Origin: Aurantiochytrium sp. KH105
Lineage: Eukaryota; Sar; Bigyra; Thraustochytrida; Thraustochytriidae
Reading direction: 5' to 3'
Assembly: GCA_003116975.1 (NCBI GenBank)
Contig: BGKB01000194.1
Location: 1 to 64,000 of the forward strand
DNA length: 64,000 nucleotides
The notes under the pieces were generated by a model. The model was not told the origin of the DNA. It saw only the letters and a list, made by a program, of their open reading frames with translations, and searched no databases. The translations under genes and the position numbers were made by a program. Within the stretch, counting starts at the first letter, position 1, and each line of letters opens with the position of its first letter. This document shows, piece after piece, positions 47,784 through 58,008 of the stretch.

Positions 47784-50297
47784 ATGGAGAGCGTGGGCGC
47801 GCGCGTGAAGGTGCGGCTCCTGCGCGGGGCGCGCGCCAGCGACGGAGATGATGATGGCCGCGGCGGCGCCGGCGGCGACAACTCCGCCGCGCGGCCGGCC
47901 GGCAAGAAGCGGCGGCGCGGCGAGGGGAAACCCGAGGACTCGCGCGGCGTGCAGACGCAGTGGCTGCGCGGGAGCGTCGAGGCCTTCCGGCCCACGACGG
48001 GAAAGCACCTCGTGGTCATGGACATTGTCTACGGAAGGTGCGTCCGAGGAAACGTGGTCATGACCGAGGCAGGCCTCATGAACGACGAGGCGGAGGACAA
48101 CGCCTCGGGCCCCGCGCCAGGCAAAGAAACCTACCGACAAGAATGGCTCGATCGTCGCGCAATCCTCATTGTCCCCTGTGCAGTGCGAAGCGCCGGCGTG
48201 CTCTGCCAACCGTGGGCGCGCTGCGTCTACTTTGACGCCTGCCTCTGCAACGAAGCGAGCCCGCTCATGGGCTCCAGGACCGACTGGCCCTCGGGTGGCC
48301 TCGAAAGCGCTTCAGATCCCATCTCCCGCTGCTTGCGCTGGGCCATGTGGGTCGATCTCGCCGCGCTCGTCGCTGCAGGCCTGGTGCAGCGCATCGAAGG
48401 CCTTCCTCTGGTGTGCGTCTGCCGCATGCCGCAGCTACCGGACAAGGACCCGGCCGCAGCTGGCGAACCCACGGTGTGCTGCGTACGCTGCGCGCAGCAC
48501 TACCATATAGACTGCGTTATTGACCGCGATGCCGAGATATCGGACCCTCTGCGCGGACCGGAAAAGTCCTCGCCTTCGTCCCCTGCTGCGTCAACGCCGA
48601 ATGAAGGCGCTGCGGTATCTGCTGCTGCTGCTGCAGAGAGGGCCTCCCGACGCGGCTCCGACGACGAAAATGAATCACATTCCAGCGCGCACGGCAGGGG
48701 CCAACTTGTGCAAAGATGGATGTGTCCGTTTTGTAAGGCGCACGACATGGCGCGAATGCCAGATCAAAACCAAGGGCCAGAGGATAAGGATGCTGCGACG
48801 GCACATTTGCGCACGCCGCCGCCACTTAGTCTGGAGACCGTATGCGAGTGGAGATACTGGAACGTACCATTGAGTCAAGGCGGCAAAGTGGCCGACGACC
48901 TTCCTGTCCCCCGGGGCGAATGGGTGTACTCTGTGCGGCATTTACGGCATCTCTGCGGCGCGGAGCGCAAGTACTTTGAGCGACTTGAATTGAGCGCAAT
49001 AACTGCGCAGCCGCATCACCGCTGCACACGTCGAGGGGTCGAGGTGTTGCCGTGTGGAAAGGGCGCAGTAGATCGCGAAGCCAAGCGCAAGCGGATCCTC
49101 ATCGGTGATGCGGGACGCAACTTTCCCTGCACTACAGGAGGTACCGCGCGCCTCTTGACAGCGCAGACGTGGCCTCCCGCTCCGACCGAGCGGCGGTCGG
49201 GTCGTTGGAAGCCTTCCGGGGAGGGTCGCATGGAGAATATCATGCGACGTATGGCCTGCGAAACGCTTCAGGCTCTGGAGGGAGCGGATCCCCCTGCGCG
49301 AATTGCCGCGGCACCTTCTGGCAAGCTGGTCATGCACAGCCCTCGCGGTGGCTACCTTGGGGAACGCAAGGTCCATCTCGAGGTCGAATTTAGCGCCGGT
49401 GCCTTCTCCGCAGCGCCCCCCCTGGGGAACCACGAGGGTGGCATCACGGCTGACGGCACACGCTATGTGCGCAAGCAAGTTGGCGCCAAGGGGACGCCTT
49501 CATATACATGCGCACGCGTGCGTCCTCGATCGGAGGCAGACCGTCGTCGAAGTGCTGCAAGGCCGTGCTCCCTCGTGGGCTTTGCAAACCCTGAGAGCGC
49601 CCCAATTCCAGCCCTTTACCGATCTGAAAAGCCATCGGCGCGAGCGCGTGACGCCGCCGCGGCTGCCGCGGGGCCTGGGGCCGTGCGTGCAGCCTCGAGT
49701 ACAGCGGCTCTCGCGACAGCGTCGTCGCTTGCGGGCCAGGGGCGCGCATCCAAGGCGAAAATGCCAGGCGGGTCTGACCCAGGGAGTAAACGTCGCTTGC
49801 AGCTGCGGGGCGTGGCTGAGGTGCTGAGTGCGGATCTAAGCACCAAGCATTTGACGTTGGGGCGGGAGAAACGCTTGCGCTTTGGCAAAAGCCCAATTCA
49901 TGCATGGGGCGTATTTGCGGAGGAGCCTCTGGGCGCCAACGAGTTTGTCATTGAATACAAGGGCGAGCTGATTCGGCCCGTTCTCACGGATCTGCGCGAG
50001 AAGCAGTACGAGGCACGGGGCGTGCCAGATTACATGTTTCGTATTGATGCAGATGTGGTCGTGGACGCGACGCTGCGAGGGTCGCTGGCGCGTTTCATCA
50101 ACCATAGCTGCGATCCGAATTGCTTTACAAGCATCATCAATCATAAGGGAACGCGCAAGATTGTAATCTACGCCAAGCGGGCCATCGAACCTGGCGAAGA
50201 GCTCTCTTACGATTACAAGTTCCCGATTGAGAAAGATCCCGCGCTCAAGGTGCCTTGTTTTTGCGGGGCGCCAAATTGTCGCGGAACGATGAATTGA
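47784..50297 (+). CDS. SET1-type histone H3K4 methyltransferase with PHD-like finger
   Basis: 837 residues. The C-terminal 145 residues are a SET1/MLL-class catalytic module: KRLRFGKSPIHAWGVFA (start of SET), EFVIEYKGELIRPV, DYMFRIDADVVVDAT, ARFINHSCDPNC (AdoMet/pseudoknot), ELSYDYKFPIE (catalytic Tyr), and the post-SET zinc motif CFCGAPNCRGTMN at the very C-terminus. SET1/COMPASS enzymes methylate H3 Lys4 at active promoters. Near residues 209-322, VCVCRMPQ, CCVRCAQHYHIDC and WMCPFC form a PHD-like finger with a long low-complexity insert before the last Cys pair. I see no RNA-recognition motif, so the architecture differs from yeast and animal SET1. The start ATG is in a GCGATGG context. 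Confidence 0.92.
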   Translation: MESVGARVKVRLLRGARASDGDDDGRGGAGGDNSAARPAGKKRRRGEGKPEDSRGVQTQWLRGSVEAFRPTTGKHLVVMDIVYGRCVRGNVVMTEAGLMNDEAEDNASGPAPGKETYRQEWLDRRAILIVPCAVRSAGVLCQPWARCVYFDACLCNEASPLMGSRTDWPSGGLESASDPISRCLRWAMWVDLAALVAAGLVQRIEGLPLVCVCRMPQLPDKDPAAAGEPTVCCVRCAQHYHIDCVIDRDAEISDPLRGPEKSSPSSPAASTPNEGAAVSAAAAAERASRRGSDDENESHSSAHGRGQLVQRWMCPFCKAHDMARMPDQNQGPEDKDAATAHLRTPPPLSLETVCEWRYWNVPLSQGGKVADDLPVPRGEWVYSVRHLRHLCGAERKYFERLELSAITAQPHHRCTRRGVEVLPCGKGAVDREAKRKRILIGDAGRNFPCTTGGTARLLTAQTWPPAPTERRSGRWKPSGEGRMENIMRRMACETLQALEGADPPARIAAAPSGKLVMHSPRGGYLGERKVHLEVEFSAGAFSAAPPLGNHEGGITADGTRYVRKQVGAKGTPSYTCARVRPRSEADRRRSAARPCSLVGFANPESAPIPALYRSEKPSARARDAAAAAAGPGAVRAASSTAALATASSLAGQGRASKAKMPGGSDPGSKRRLQLRGVAEVLSADLSTKHLTLGREKRLRFGKSPIHAWGVFAEEPLGANEFVIEYKGELIRPVLTDLREKQYEARGVPDYMFRIDADVVVDATLRGSLARFINHSCDPNCFTSIINHKGTRKIVIYAKRAIEPGEELSYDYKFPIEKDPALKVPCFCGAPNCRGTMN

Positions 50298-50935
50298 CTC
50301 GCGAGGCAACGCTTCCGGAATGATGGGGAAGAATATGCCGAGCGTGACAGCCTTATACAGGCCAAAGGTACTCGACTAAAGAAGAATGAGATATTGAAGA
50401 AAACGAACATGTAAAGGGGTTCTCAGAGGAGGCCTTGTGATGGTTTCGTCGCTTGCGGAGCTCCTGCTTCGTGGGGAGTAAAAGTGCCACGTTCTGGCTT
50501 GGACAAGATTTGGAAGGAAAGGTGAGAACGAAAACTAATTTTGCGTGGGGTACTTTTACCAATCATTCAAGACAAGAGGCGTGTGTCAAGCAAGAGGCAG
50601 CAAGGCAACCCAACGCGAAGGGAAGCGAAGCGTAGCGCAGCGCTGCGCAGCCTAGCCCGGCTGCTTCTTTGCTTGACAATTTGCTGCGGTTTTTGGTTTT
50701 CTCTTGTTTTTCCATCTCGCGTGCGCGTGTTCTCTTTGAAACGAAAAAGAGAAAGGCACAGTGATTTTTGCAACCAATCTGATCGACGGACTGACCGCGA
50801 CACTTCATGCATTCCATATCATACCGCGCCGTTTGGAAAGTGAAAAAGAAAACTTGCCCTTCCGGCAAATTGCATATTCCGTGTAGTCTGGTTGTTGTGA
50901 ACTTTATGTGCAATTGGCATCCTCCTATAGCTAGC
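50298..50935. other. Intergenic between convergent genes, no gene seen
   Basis: 3' flanks of the SET (+) and NF-YB (-) genes. Contains a short GCGAAGCGTAGCGCAGCGCTGCGCAGC stretch (50625-50650) that could fold back on itself. Nothing else supported. Confidence 0.6.
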
Positions 50936-51418
50936 CTACTTGGGCGCTGACGGGGGCATGCCATGGGCGCCGGCAGGCGGTTGACCAACACCAGGACCGC
51001 CAACACCGGGCATGCCCATACCGTGCGAGGCGCCCATGGCGCCAGCACCGATGCCAGAGGGCGCTGCGACTGGCGCCGGGGTCTCCTTGGCTTCGGGTCC
51101 GCCCTTGTCGCCCTTGACGGACTCCCGGTACCTCGCCAAGTAGACCTTGAGCGGCTCAACGTAGTTATCAAAGCCGAGCGTGGACATGGCCCAAAGGACG
51201 TCGTCGCCGGTGATGGTTTTTCGCTTTTCCTGCTGCACCTTGTCGCTCGCTTCGCTTGTGATAAAGGAGATGAATTCGCTCACGCACTCCTGGACCGTTT
51301 CCTTGGCGTCCTTGGCGATCTTGGCGTTGGGCGGCAACGACTTTTTCATGATGCGGCTGATGTTGGCGATTGGCAGATACCGGTCCTGCTCGCGGACCTC
51401 CTGCTGGTCGTCCGCCAT
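50936..51418 (-). CDS. NFYB: CCAAT-binding factor subunit B (NF-YB/HAP3)
   Basis: 160 residues. The histone-fold core (about 12-104) is textbook: [78 protein letters not shown] and [12 protein letters not shown] pairs with NF-YC, then recruits NF-YA to bind CCAAT boxes. The remaining 50 residues are Gly/Met/Ala/Pro-rich, a possible activation region. The start lies immediately before the conserved EQDRYLP, as in plant and fungal members. Nuclear. Confidence 0.98.
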   Translation of the reverse strand: MADDQQEVREQDRYLPIANISRIMKKSLPPNAKIAKDAKETVQECVSEFISFITSEASDKVQQEKRKTITGDDVLWAMSTLGFDNYVEPLKVYLARYRESVKGDKGGPEAKETPAPVAAPSGIGAGAMGASHGMGMPGVGGPGVGQPPAGAHGMPPSAPK

Positions 51419-52701
51419 GCTGAGAGGCGTCGCGCGCCCGCCTCGCGTCGCCTGCTGCGCCGCCTCGAGCCGCCGCCTGCGCGCCTCCGCGCCCCCGCGC
51501 GGGGTTGCTCGCCTCGCTCCTCTTCGCCGCCGCGGCCGGGGTCGCGGCGCGGGGAGCGGGAGGGCGCGCGCGGGCGGGCGGGGGGGGGGAGGGCGGGCGG
51601 GCGGGCGCGGGTCTGCGCCGGCCGGAGCGGAGCGGAGAAGAGCCGCGCGCGTCGACCGAGGCGAGGTTCTTCGGGTCTGCGTCTGTCTGTCTGCCCGAGT
51701 CTCTCCTGTGCGTGCGTGCCAGTCGCTGCCGCTGGCTGGTCGGGAGCGTCCGGAGGCTCTGGAACCTCTGGGGCCTTCGGACCGTTCGGACGATCTGTGC
51801 GTTGCAGAGCTTTCGTAACACCTGAACTTTCGTAGCAGCTGGCACCTTAAGAAGAACTCCGGCCCGGCCGGGGCGAGTCACACACAGTCACGCTCGGCAC
51901 TGCAGCGCGTGCAGCGGCCGGACAAGGGAGGCGGTTGCGTTGCGTCGATGAGAGGGAGAAAACCACCATGGCCAAAGCCGAATGGAGGACGCCGATGGCG
52001 AGGACGCAAAGCGTGCGGTCCCCATCCGCGGCGCCCGATCCAGGCCCAGGCTGAGGCTCGGACCCCTTCCGCTGCGGATGAACGGCGTAAGGTGTGGGGG
52101 ACCCGCAGCGCCTGTCGCTCGGAGAAGTCTTGGAGAACGAATGAAAAAGATCGTGGTCAAGGCGATGATCAACAGTGGCCGGGCGGACTTGGGAAAGTTT
52201 TGGAGAACGAATGAAAAAGATTGTGGTCAAGGCGATGATCAACAGTGGCCGGGCGGACTTGGGAAAGTCTTGTCGGCCTGTGAAAGCGGAGTGACGGCCG
52301 ACGCGACGACTTCAGTTTCAGGTTGGGAAAGCCTATCGTCGGAATAGGCGAATGTTGCGATGGCAGCAAGATACTAGCAAAAACGGGCTGCACGTGCTCC
52401 AGAAAGAAAGTATCAGGGATTTGGTCATCACCGGAATTCCCGCCACCAGTGACCGATTCTTTTACCAGTCAGCTAGGTCACGCGAAAAAAAAAAAATCAT
52501 GGGTGCAAGTTGGTCGCCAAGATCGCCAACAGCGGCAACTTCATTGGGACCGCAGGCTACACTAAAGTGCAAATTCGGCAGTCGATTCACTCTCCATCAC
52601 CTTTCGCAGGGGACATATGGATGTCTCTCCCTGCCAGTGTACATAAGAAGAAAGGAAGCCTTGGCGGATGATCTGCTCTAGCAAATCCGAAACTTGCTAT
52701 A
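51419..52701. other. Intergenic region, no separate gene seen
   Basis: The left half (51419-51850) is the very GC-rich NF-YB leader/promoter with G-runs (51581-51590). The right half holds the 70-bp duplication and the promoter of the actin-like gene, with an A-run at 52487-52496. Confidence 0.6.
52131..52270. repeat. 70-bp direct tandem duplication
   Basis: Two copies (52131-52200 and 52201-52270) starting TGGAGAACGAATGAAAAAGA and differing at only about two positions. Confidence 0.95.
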
Positions 52702-55200
52702 ATGTCTGACAGGATGATGATGATGAGGTCACAAGGCGCTCACCTGTTTGCACAGGCAAAGGACAAGGCCAGCACAGCGGCGGACAAGCTGCATTCTTTG
52801 AGGTGCTTGGGCAAAGGTGCAGGGCCTGAAGACACATCGTATGAACAGGATCAGGCCGGGGGTCACGGAGACGACGATGCGACGCCACGAGTACGTGCCA
52901 GAGTGACAGAGGCAGGACGAGTTGTCATGGCAAAGGCTAGCTCGATGCGAAGGAGGATTTGGGCCGCAAGAGCACATGCAGTCAACGAAGAACATGACGC
53001 AGAGCAGCGTTCCTTGAGCCGCTCTAGCACAGGAACAGGACATGGAGACACATTGCATGTCCAAGAGCAGGCCTCGGGTCAGGAAAACGGCAATGTGTCG
53101 TCAAGAGCTCGTGCCAGGGTAATAGAGGCGAGACGAGTCGTCACAACAAGGGCTGGCTCATTGAGAAGGAAGATTTGGGCCGCAAAGGACGGAAACCCTG
53201 CTCCAAGAGAAGCCCATGTTGCCGACGAAGAACACGACGCAGAACAGACGTCCACGTCGCGATTTGCAGACATCAAGTCGCGAGGTAAAGCAACGTATGC
53301 TGTTGCAAGAGAAAAGGTTTGCATGTGGAGAGAGGTGATTCTCGCCAAGAAAGGCACTCCGTCTTCAGCAAATGAGGAAGCTCAAGAGGAAGTCGACGCG
53401 GAAGTCGAAGAAGAGGATGCGGGTCAGTCAAACGGCAATGTGTCGTCCAGAGCTCGTGCCAGGGTGATAGAGGCGAGACGAGTCGTCACAACAAGGGCTG
53501 GCTCATTGAGAAGGAAGATTTGGGCCGAAAAGGACGGAAACCCTGCTCCAAGAGAAGCCCATGTTGCCGGCGAAGAACACGACGCAGAACAGACGTCCAC
53601 GTCGCGATTTGCAGACATCAAGTCGCGAGGTAAAGCAAAGTATGCTGTTGCAAGGGAAAAGGTTTGCATGTGGAGAGAGGTGATACTCGCCAAGAAAGGC
53701 ACTCCGTCTTCAGCAAATGAGGAAGCTCAAGAGGAAGTCGACGCGGAAGTCGAAGCAGAAGACGAAGTCGACGAGGAAGACGAAGAGGAAATCGAAGAGG
53801 AGCTCGGCTATTTGGAAGTCGCGGAAGCCTCCTCTCAAGCAGAACCAGGAGTGAAACAACCTGCAGACTCAGCTTCGGGATCACGAGGTGTCCGTCCCAG
53901 TCTCGGGAGCGCGGCGCTCGCCACTGTGCAAGAAAAGGCAACCGTGATGAAGAAAAAGGTCCACGAGGCCAAAACAAAGGTTGTGACAATGACCAAATCG
54001 CGTCACGCGTCAGTAACGCAGTCGCGTCACGCGTCAATGACGAAGTCGCGAGCGCCCGTGGATGATGAAGCGGACAGTTTGCGGGCTCTGGATTCAGATG
54101 CGGATGAGAAGTGTTTTCTGGTATTGGACTGCGGCTCAGGCTTTTGCAAGGCAGGCTTTGCTAATGGCCATGATAGGCCCAAGGCCATTGTTCCTTGGGT
54201 TGTTGGGCGCCCCCTCGCAAACGCCAGGGAAAGCACTTACTATGGTTCATCGGCCACTCATTGCCGTTTTCTGCTTTCGACAACATCCCCTATCGAAAAA
54301 GGTCTCGTCAACAATTGGGATGACATGGAAGCTTTGTGGCACCACACCTTTTACAGTGAGCTTGGCGTGGACCCCAGCGAGCAACCTCTACTCATCACTG
54401 AACCTTTGCTAACCCCCAAATCCAACCGTGAGCGCACGATCCAGATCATGTTCGAAACGTTCAACGTTCCAGCATATTATGTTGTCTCTCAACCAACACT
54501 CTCTCTCTATTCAACGGGACGCTCGACGGGACTCGTACTTGAGTCAGGTGATGGCTTGACCCAAGTGGGCCCCGTTTACGAATCTTACACTCTTCCTCAC
54601 GCCTGTCAAACGATCGATATCGCTGGCCGTCAGCTTACAGATTATACAAAGAGAGTCCTCGCGGAAAGTGGTTTCAGGGCGACGACGAGGGCCGACATGA
54701 GGGCCGTTGTCCAGATCAAAGAGAAGCTCGGCTACGTGGCGCAGAAGTACGACGAGGGTACGCAATTGGGTAGAAAGAGCTTCAATCTCCCGGACGGTAA
54801 CTGTGTGTACATTGAGAATGATCAGTGCTCCCGTTTTGCCGAGCCGCTCTTTCAGCCTCACCTCGTCGGATCAAATGACAGTGGAGTCCACGACATGGTT
54901 TTCCAGAGTATTATGAAATGTGACGTGGACATTCGCAAAGAATTGTACGAGAACATCGTCCTGGCAGGTGGATCGACTCTGTTCAAGGGTTTTGGCGATC
55001 GTCTCAAGAGCGAGTTGTTCGATATGGTTCCGACTACATTTCATAACATGAAAGTCATCGCGCCCAGTGAACGAAAGTATTCTGCTTGGATTGGCGGCGC
55101 CATTTTAGCATCATTATCTACTTTTCGCCCTTGTGTTATTACGAGGCAAGAATATTCGGAGTCTGGCCCTTCAATCGTTCACCGCAAGTGTTTTTTATAA
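52702..55200 (+). CDS. Divergent actin with ~460-residue repeat-bearing N-terminal extension
   Basis: 832 residues. Residues from about 472 to the end are an actin fold: LVLDCGSGFCKAGFANG (phosphate loop 1), [50 protein letters not shown] (phosphate loop 2), ENIVLAGGSTLFKGF, YSAWIGGAILASL, and an end resembling actin's (VHRKCF) plus Leu. Against conventional actin numbering, Gln137 is kept, Asp154 is Glu and His161 is Gln; the DNase-binding loop is shortened. The N-terminal extension is unique: two 115-residue repeats (53086-53775), a diverged shorter third copy before them (from about 52885), a Glu/Asp run, and a triplicated K/QSRHAS(V/M)T motif. Repeat helices such as RRVVTTRAGSLRRKIWA are basic and amphipathic. 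It could be an actin-related protein with a membrane- or filament-binding leader; function unknown. Confidence 0.88.
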   Translation: MSDRMMMMRSQGAHLFAQAKDKASTAADKLHSLRCLGKGAGPEDTSYEQDQAGGHGDDDATPRVRARVTEAGRVVMAKASSMRRRIWAARAHAVNEEHDAEQRSLSRSSTGTGHGDTLHVQEQASGQENGNVSSRARARVIEARRVVTTRAGSLRRKIWAAKDGNPAPREAHVADEEHDAEQTSTSRFADIKSRGKATYAVAREKVCMWREVILAKKGTPSSANEEAQEEVDAEVEEEDAGQSNGNVSSRARARVIEARRVVTTRAGSLRRKIWAEKDGNPAPREAHVAGEEHDAEQTSTSRFADIKSRGKAKYAVAREKVCMWREVILAKKGTPSSANEEAQEEVDAEVEAEDEVDEEDEEEIEEELGYLEVAEASSQAEPGVKQPADSASGSRGVRPSLGSAALATVQEKATVMKKKVHEAKTKVVTMTKSRHASVTQSRHASMTKSRAPVDDEADSLRALDSDADEKCFLVLDCGSGFCKAGFANGHDRPKAIVPWVVGRPLANARESTYYGSSATHCRFLLSTTSPIEKGLVNNWDDMEALWHHTFYSELGVDPSEQPLLITEPLLTPKSNRERTIQIMFETFNVPAYYVVSQPTLSLYSTGRSTGLVLESGDGLTQVGPVYESYTLPHACQTIDIAGRQLTDYTKRVLAESGFRATTRADMRAVVQIKEKLGYVAQKYDEGTQLGRKSFNLPDGNCVYIENDQCSRFAEPLFQPHLVGSNDSGVHDMVFQSIMKCDVDIRKELYENIVLAGGSTLFKGFGDRLKSELFDMVPTTFHNMKVIAPSERKYSAWIGGAILASLSTFRPCVITRQEYSESGPSIVHRKCFL
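53086..53775 (+). repeat. 345-bp in-frame tandem duplication inside the actin-like gene
   Basis: Copies 53086-53430 and 53431-53775 (115 codons each) are almost identical; I count about eight substitutions before they diverge in the last acidic codons. This indicates recent unequal exchange or ongoing homogenisation. Confidence 0.95.
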
Positions 55201-56172
55201 TTAATCGTTCACCGCAAGGTCAAGGCTTCCAACATAAGCCGCCGCCGGCCAGCGAAATTCTTTCTAACTTCAGTGAACGATTATTTTCGTGATATTGCTT
55301 CTCGGAGCCGCGGCGCTTATTTCCCGCGTTGATGATTTCACCAAGCCAGCGTGAGCAGGGGAAAGAGGGAGAAATCAGGAAGAATGAGGGTAGGTGGAGC
55401 GGAGAACGATTAAAAGGAATTCGTCTACCGAGACCTTTGGAGCTTCCGCGACAGAGGAGCGCATACCTTCGCGCGCCCGCGCGTCGGCGCGCTGGCCGCT
55501 CGCCGCCTGGCTGCTTTCCAGCCTCCGTCCCTCCGTGCGTGGCCGCGGCTCGGTCTCTCGGCCTTCCCTGGGCTCGGTGACGAGCCTCGCCGCGGCGTCC
55601 CCCCACCTAGCCCTCTTCCCTACGCTACTTCTTTGCCTGCGTCGTTGCCAGGCTGCGGCTGCGTCTCCTCCGCCGCCGTGCGGATCGATTTACGCAGGGC
55701 GGGAGGGGGTTGTTGGTCACGGCAGATCGAGCGAAGGGAGTCCGTGTGCCCCCTTGGAGAACGCTATTCATGCGGATCCGCGGCGATGTTGCTGAGGGTG
55801 GGGTGGAAGCGCGGCATGGTTCTCGCGCGTGGATTCGACCAAGATTGGGCGAACCCAGCTGCGGTCCAAGTTGGTTGCTCTTCATTCGCTCGTTCATTCG
55901 TTCCCGCGTGCATGAATTCATTCTTACCTGCGGTTGCTGCGGCTCCCATCGCAATCGAGCGGACGAACGATTTCTTTTTGCAGAGGGCGTAGAAGAGACA
56001 CATATGGTGGGCCTGTCCCCGCAGCTGCGCCGCTGTGTGGTAAATACCCTGGGTTGCCAACCCTGATGGGAACCGCAAGTCTGACCGGACGCGCGCCAAC
56101 AAGCGTCTCGCCTGCACGACTTTTCTCAGGCAGCAAATCCCGAACGTCGGATTCCCCCTTTCGGTCTCGGGG

Positions 56173-56264
56173 AGAAGAGGGCGCAGAAGAGGGCGCAGAA
56201 GAGGGCGCAGAAGAGGGCGCAGAAGAGGGCGCAGAAGAGGGCGCGGAAGAGGGCGCAGAAGAGC
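56173..56264. repeat. 12-bp tandem repeat (AGAAGAGGGCGC)n
   Basis: About 7.5 copies, with one GCGCGG variant. Lies 190 bp upstream of the second actin-like start. Confidence 0.95.
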
Positions 56265-56276
56265 GAGAAGACGCGA

Positions 56277-56375
56277 GCGAGCAAGCGAGCGAGCAAGCAA
56301 GCACGCACGCACGCACGCACGCACACACGCAAGCAAGCAAGCAAGTAAGCAAGCAAACAAGCAAGCAAGCAAGCG
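56277..56375. repeat. (GCAA)/(GCAC)n tetranucleotide microsatellite
   Basis: Runs of GCGA, GCAA and GCAC units with single-base variants. It ends about 80 bp before the second actin-like start codon. Confidence 0.95.
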
Positions 56376-56454
56376 AGAGAGAGCCCAGGAGTGTCGCAAA
56401 GGTCAACGAGCCAGGCAATCATTGCCAGGCAGTGTGGCAGGGACTCAGGCCACC

Positions 56455-58008
56455 ATGAGAGGCATCAAGGAAAGATTGACGCCGAAGAGCAGCTCCAGCT
56501 CAAGGTCTTGTGAGGACGCGAGTTCGAGGGACTATGCACGGGACAACACGAACTCTGCGCGAAGCACTTCCTCAGCGAAGACTCCTCTGCATCCTATGCG
56601 GATACTGCGTACAGCAGGGAATGCTACTTCTCGGGTGAAAAGAGCCTTCACGCCAGGACGCGCTCTCCCGCTTGTAGAGCCCACAGCTCAAGACGATCTT
56701 GCGTCCTCCATGAGCTCGCAGGAATCACACGACGAGTTTGACGACCAAGACTCCGACGTCGACTCGCAGGACGAAAGGGAGTCTGCAGAATCGACTGAGC
56801 AGCGACGCATATCTGTGCAAAGGTCTCTACGAGCATCTCTGAGAATCAACAACAACATTGTGTCGAAATACTCATCGCGTTCCTCACGAGATGTGCTGTT
56901 TGAAGGCCAGGCTCTCGTAATTGATAATGGCTCCAGCATCTGCAAAGCCGGCTTCAGCAATGAGTCCGCCCCTCGCGCCGTCTTTCCCTCCGTCGTTGGC
57001 TACCCAAATAGACGTGGAGCTGTAATTGAATCGCAGCAAAGGGACGCCTATGTCGGTAGTGATGCTCAAACCATGCGCAGCATTCTCACGCTCAGAGATC
57101 CTATCGAGTACGGCATCGTGACACACTGGGAAGACATGGAGCGCGTTTGGCGATACACGTTCTACGACGAGCTCCGCGTTGCCCCGGAAGACTTTCATGT
57201 TCTCCTCACCGAGGCACCTCTGAATCCGAAGGCCAATCGCGAGCATATGACGACGATCATGTTCGAGACTTTTAATGTTTCGGCCATGTACGTTACCATT
57301 AACGCCGTGCTCGCGCTCTTCGCCACGGGACGCACGACTGGTGTCGTCCTCGACTCGGGAGATGGTATCACGCATGCTGTACCCATCTACGAAGGTTCAG
57401 CTCTCCTCGCTGATGTGGTCTCTACTGAAGTCGCCGGCCGTGACCTCACAGAACACATGATTACTCTTCTCGGCGAGCGCGGTCATTTGGTAAATACAAA
57501 AGCCGAGTATGAATCTGTCTGCAAAGCGAAGGAGGAACTTTGTTATGTCGCCTACGACTTTGACGCTGAAAACGAAGTCACTGCCGGGTCTCCGTCCCTC
57601 GAGATGTCTCATGAGTCGATTACCATCAGCAGCGAGCGTTTTCAATGCCCGGAGGCCTTGTTTCAGCCATCGTTGATTGGTAAGAACAAGACTTCTGGCG
57701 TTCACCACGCAATCTATGATAGCATCATGAACTGCGACTCTGACATACGCAACGTTCTCTTTGCTAACATCGTCTTATCGGGGGGTTCAACGATGTACAA
57801 TGGTTTCCCTGCTCGTCTCGAGAAGGAGTTGATCATCCTCGCACCCGCGAATGCACATGTAAGAGTTATCGCTCCGCCAAAGCGAAATTACTCGGCCTGG
57901 ATTGGCGGCACTCAACTTGCCTCTCTTCCCCAGTTCCAGCAAATGTGGATTTCCAAGCAGGAATATTACGAAGCTGGCCCTTGCGTCGTCAACACCAAGT
58001 GTTTCTAG
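56455..58008 (+). CDS. Divergent actin with ~150-residue N-terminal extension
   Basis: 517 residues from the ATG at 56455 (CACCATGAG context). The actin fold starts near residue 150: [117 protein letters not shown], and an authentic C-terminus (VNTKCF). It is closer to conventional actin than its upstream neighbour. His161 and Asp154 are kept, but the position equal to Gln137 is Asn ([11 protein letters not shown]). An insertion (residues [17 protein letters not shown]) lies in subdomain 4. The extension is Ser/Arg/Asp-rich with basic helices ([32 protein letters not shown]). It forms a same-strand tandem pair with 52702-55200. Confidence 0.92.
   Translation: MRGIKERLTPKSSSSSRSCEDASSRDYARDNTNSARSTSSAKTPLHPMRILRTAGNATSRVKRAFTPGRALPLVEPTAQDDLASSMSSQESHDEFDDQDSDVDSQDERESAESTEQRRISVQRSLRASLRINNNIVSKYSSRSSRDVLFEGQALVIDNGSSICKAGFSNESAPRAVFPSVVGYPNRRGAVIESQQRDAYVGSDAQTMRSILTLRDPIEYGIVTHWEDMERVWRYTFYDELRVAPEDFHVLLTEAPLNPKANREHMTTIMFETFNVSAMYVTINAVLALFATGRTTGVVLDSGDGITHAVPIYEGSALLADVVSTEVAGRDLTEHMITLLGERGHLVNTKAEYESVCKAKEELCYVAYDFDAENEVTAGSPSLEMSHESITISSERFQCPEALFQPSLIGKNKTSGVHHAIYDSIMNCDSDIRNVLFANIVLSGGSTMYNGFPARLEKELIILAPANAHVRVIAPPKRNYSAWIGGTQLASLPQFQQMWISKQEYYEAGPCVVNTKCF

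Larger units (their letters stand above)
55201..56454. other. Intergenic between the two actin-like genes
   Basis: Begins with an echo of the gene end: TCGTTCACCGCAAG at 55173 recurs at 55204. The right part holds two tandem repeats (56173-56264 and 56277-56375). No supported coding sequence. Confidence 0.6.
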
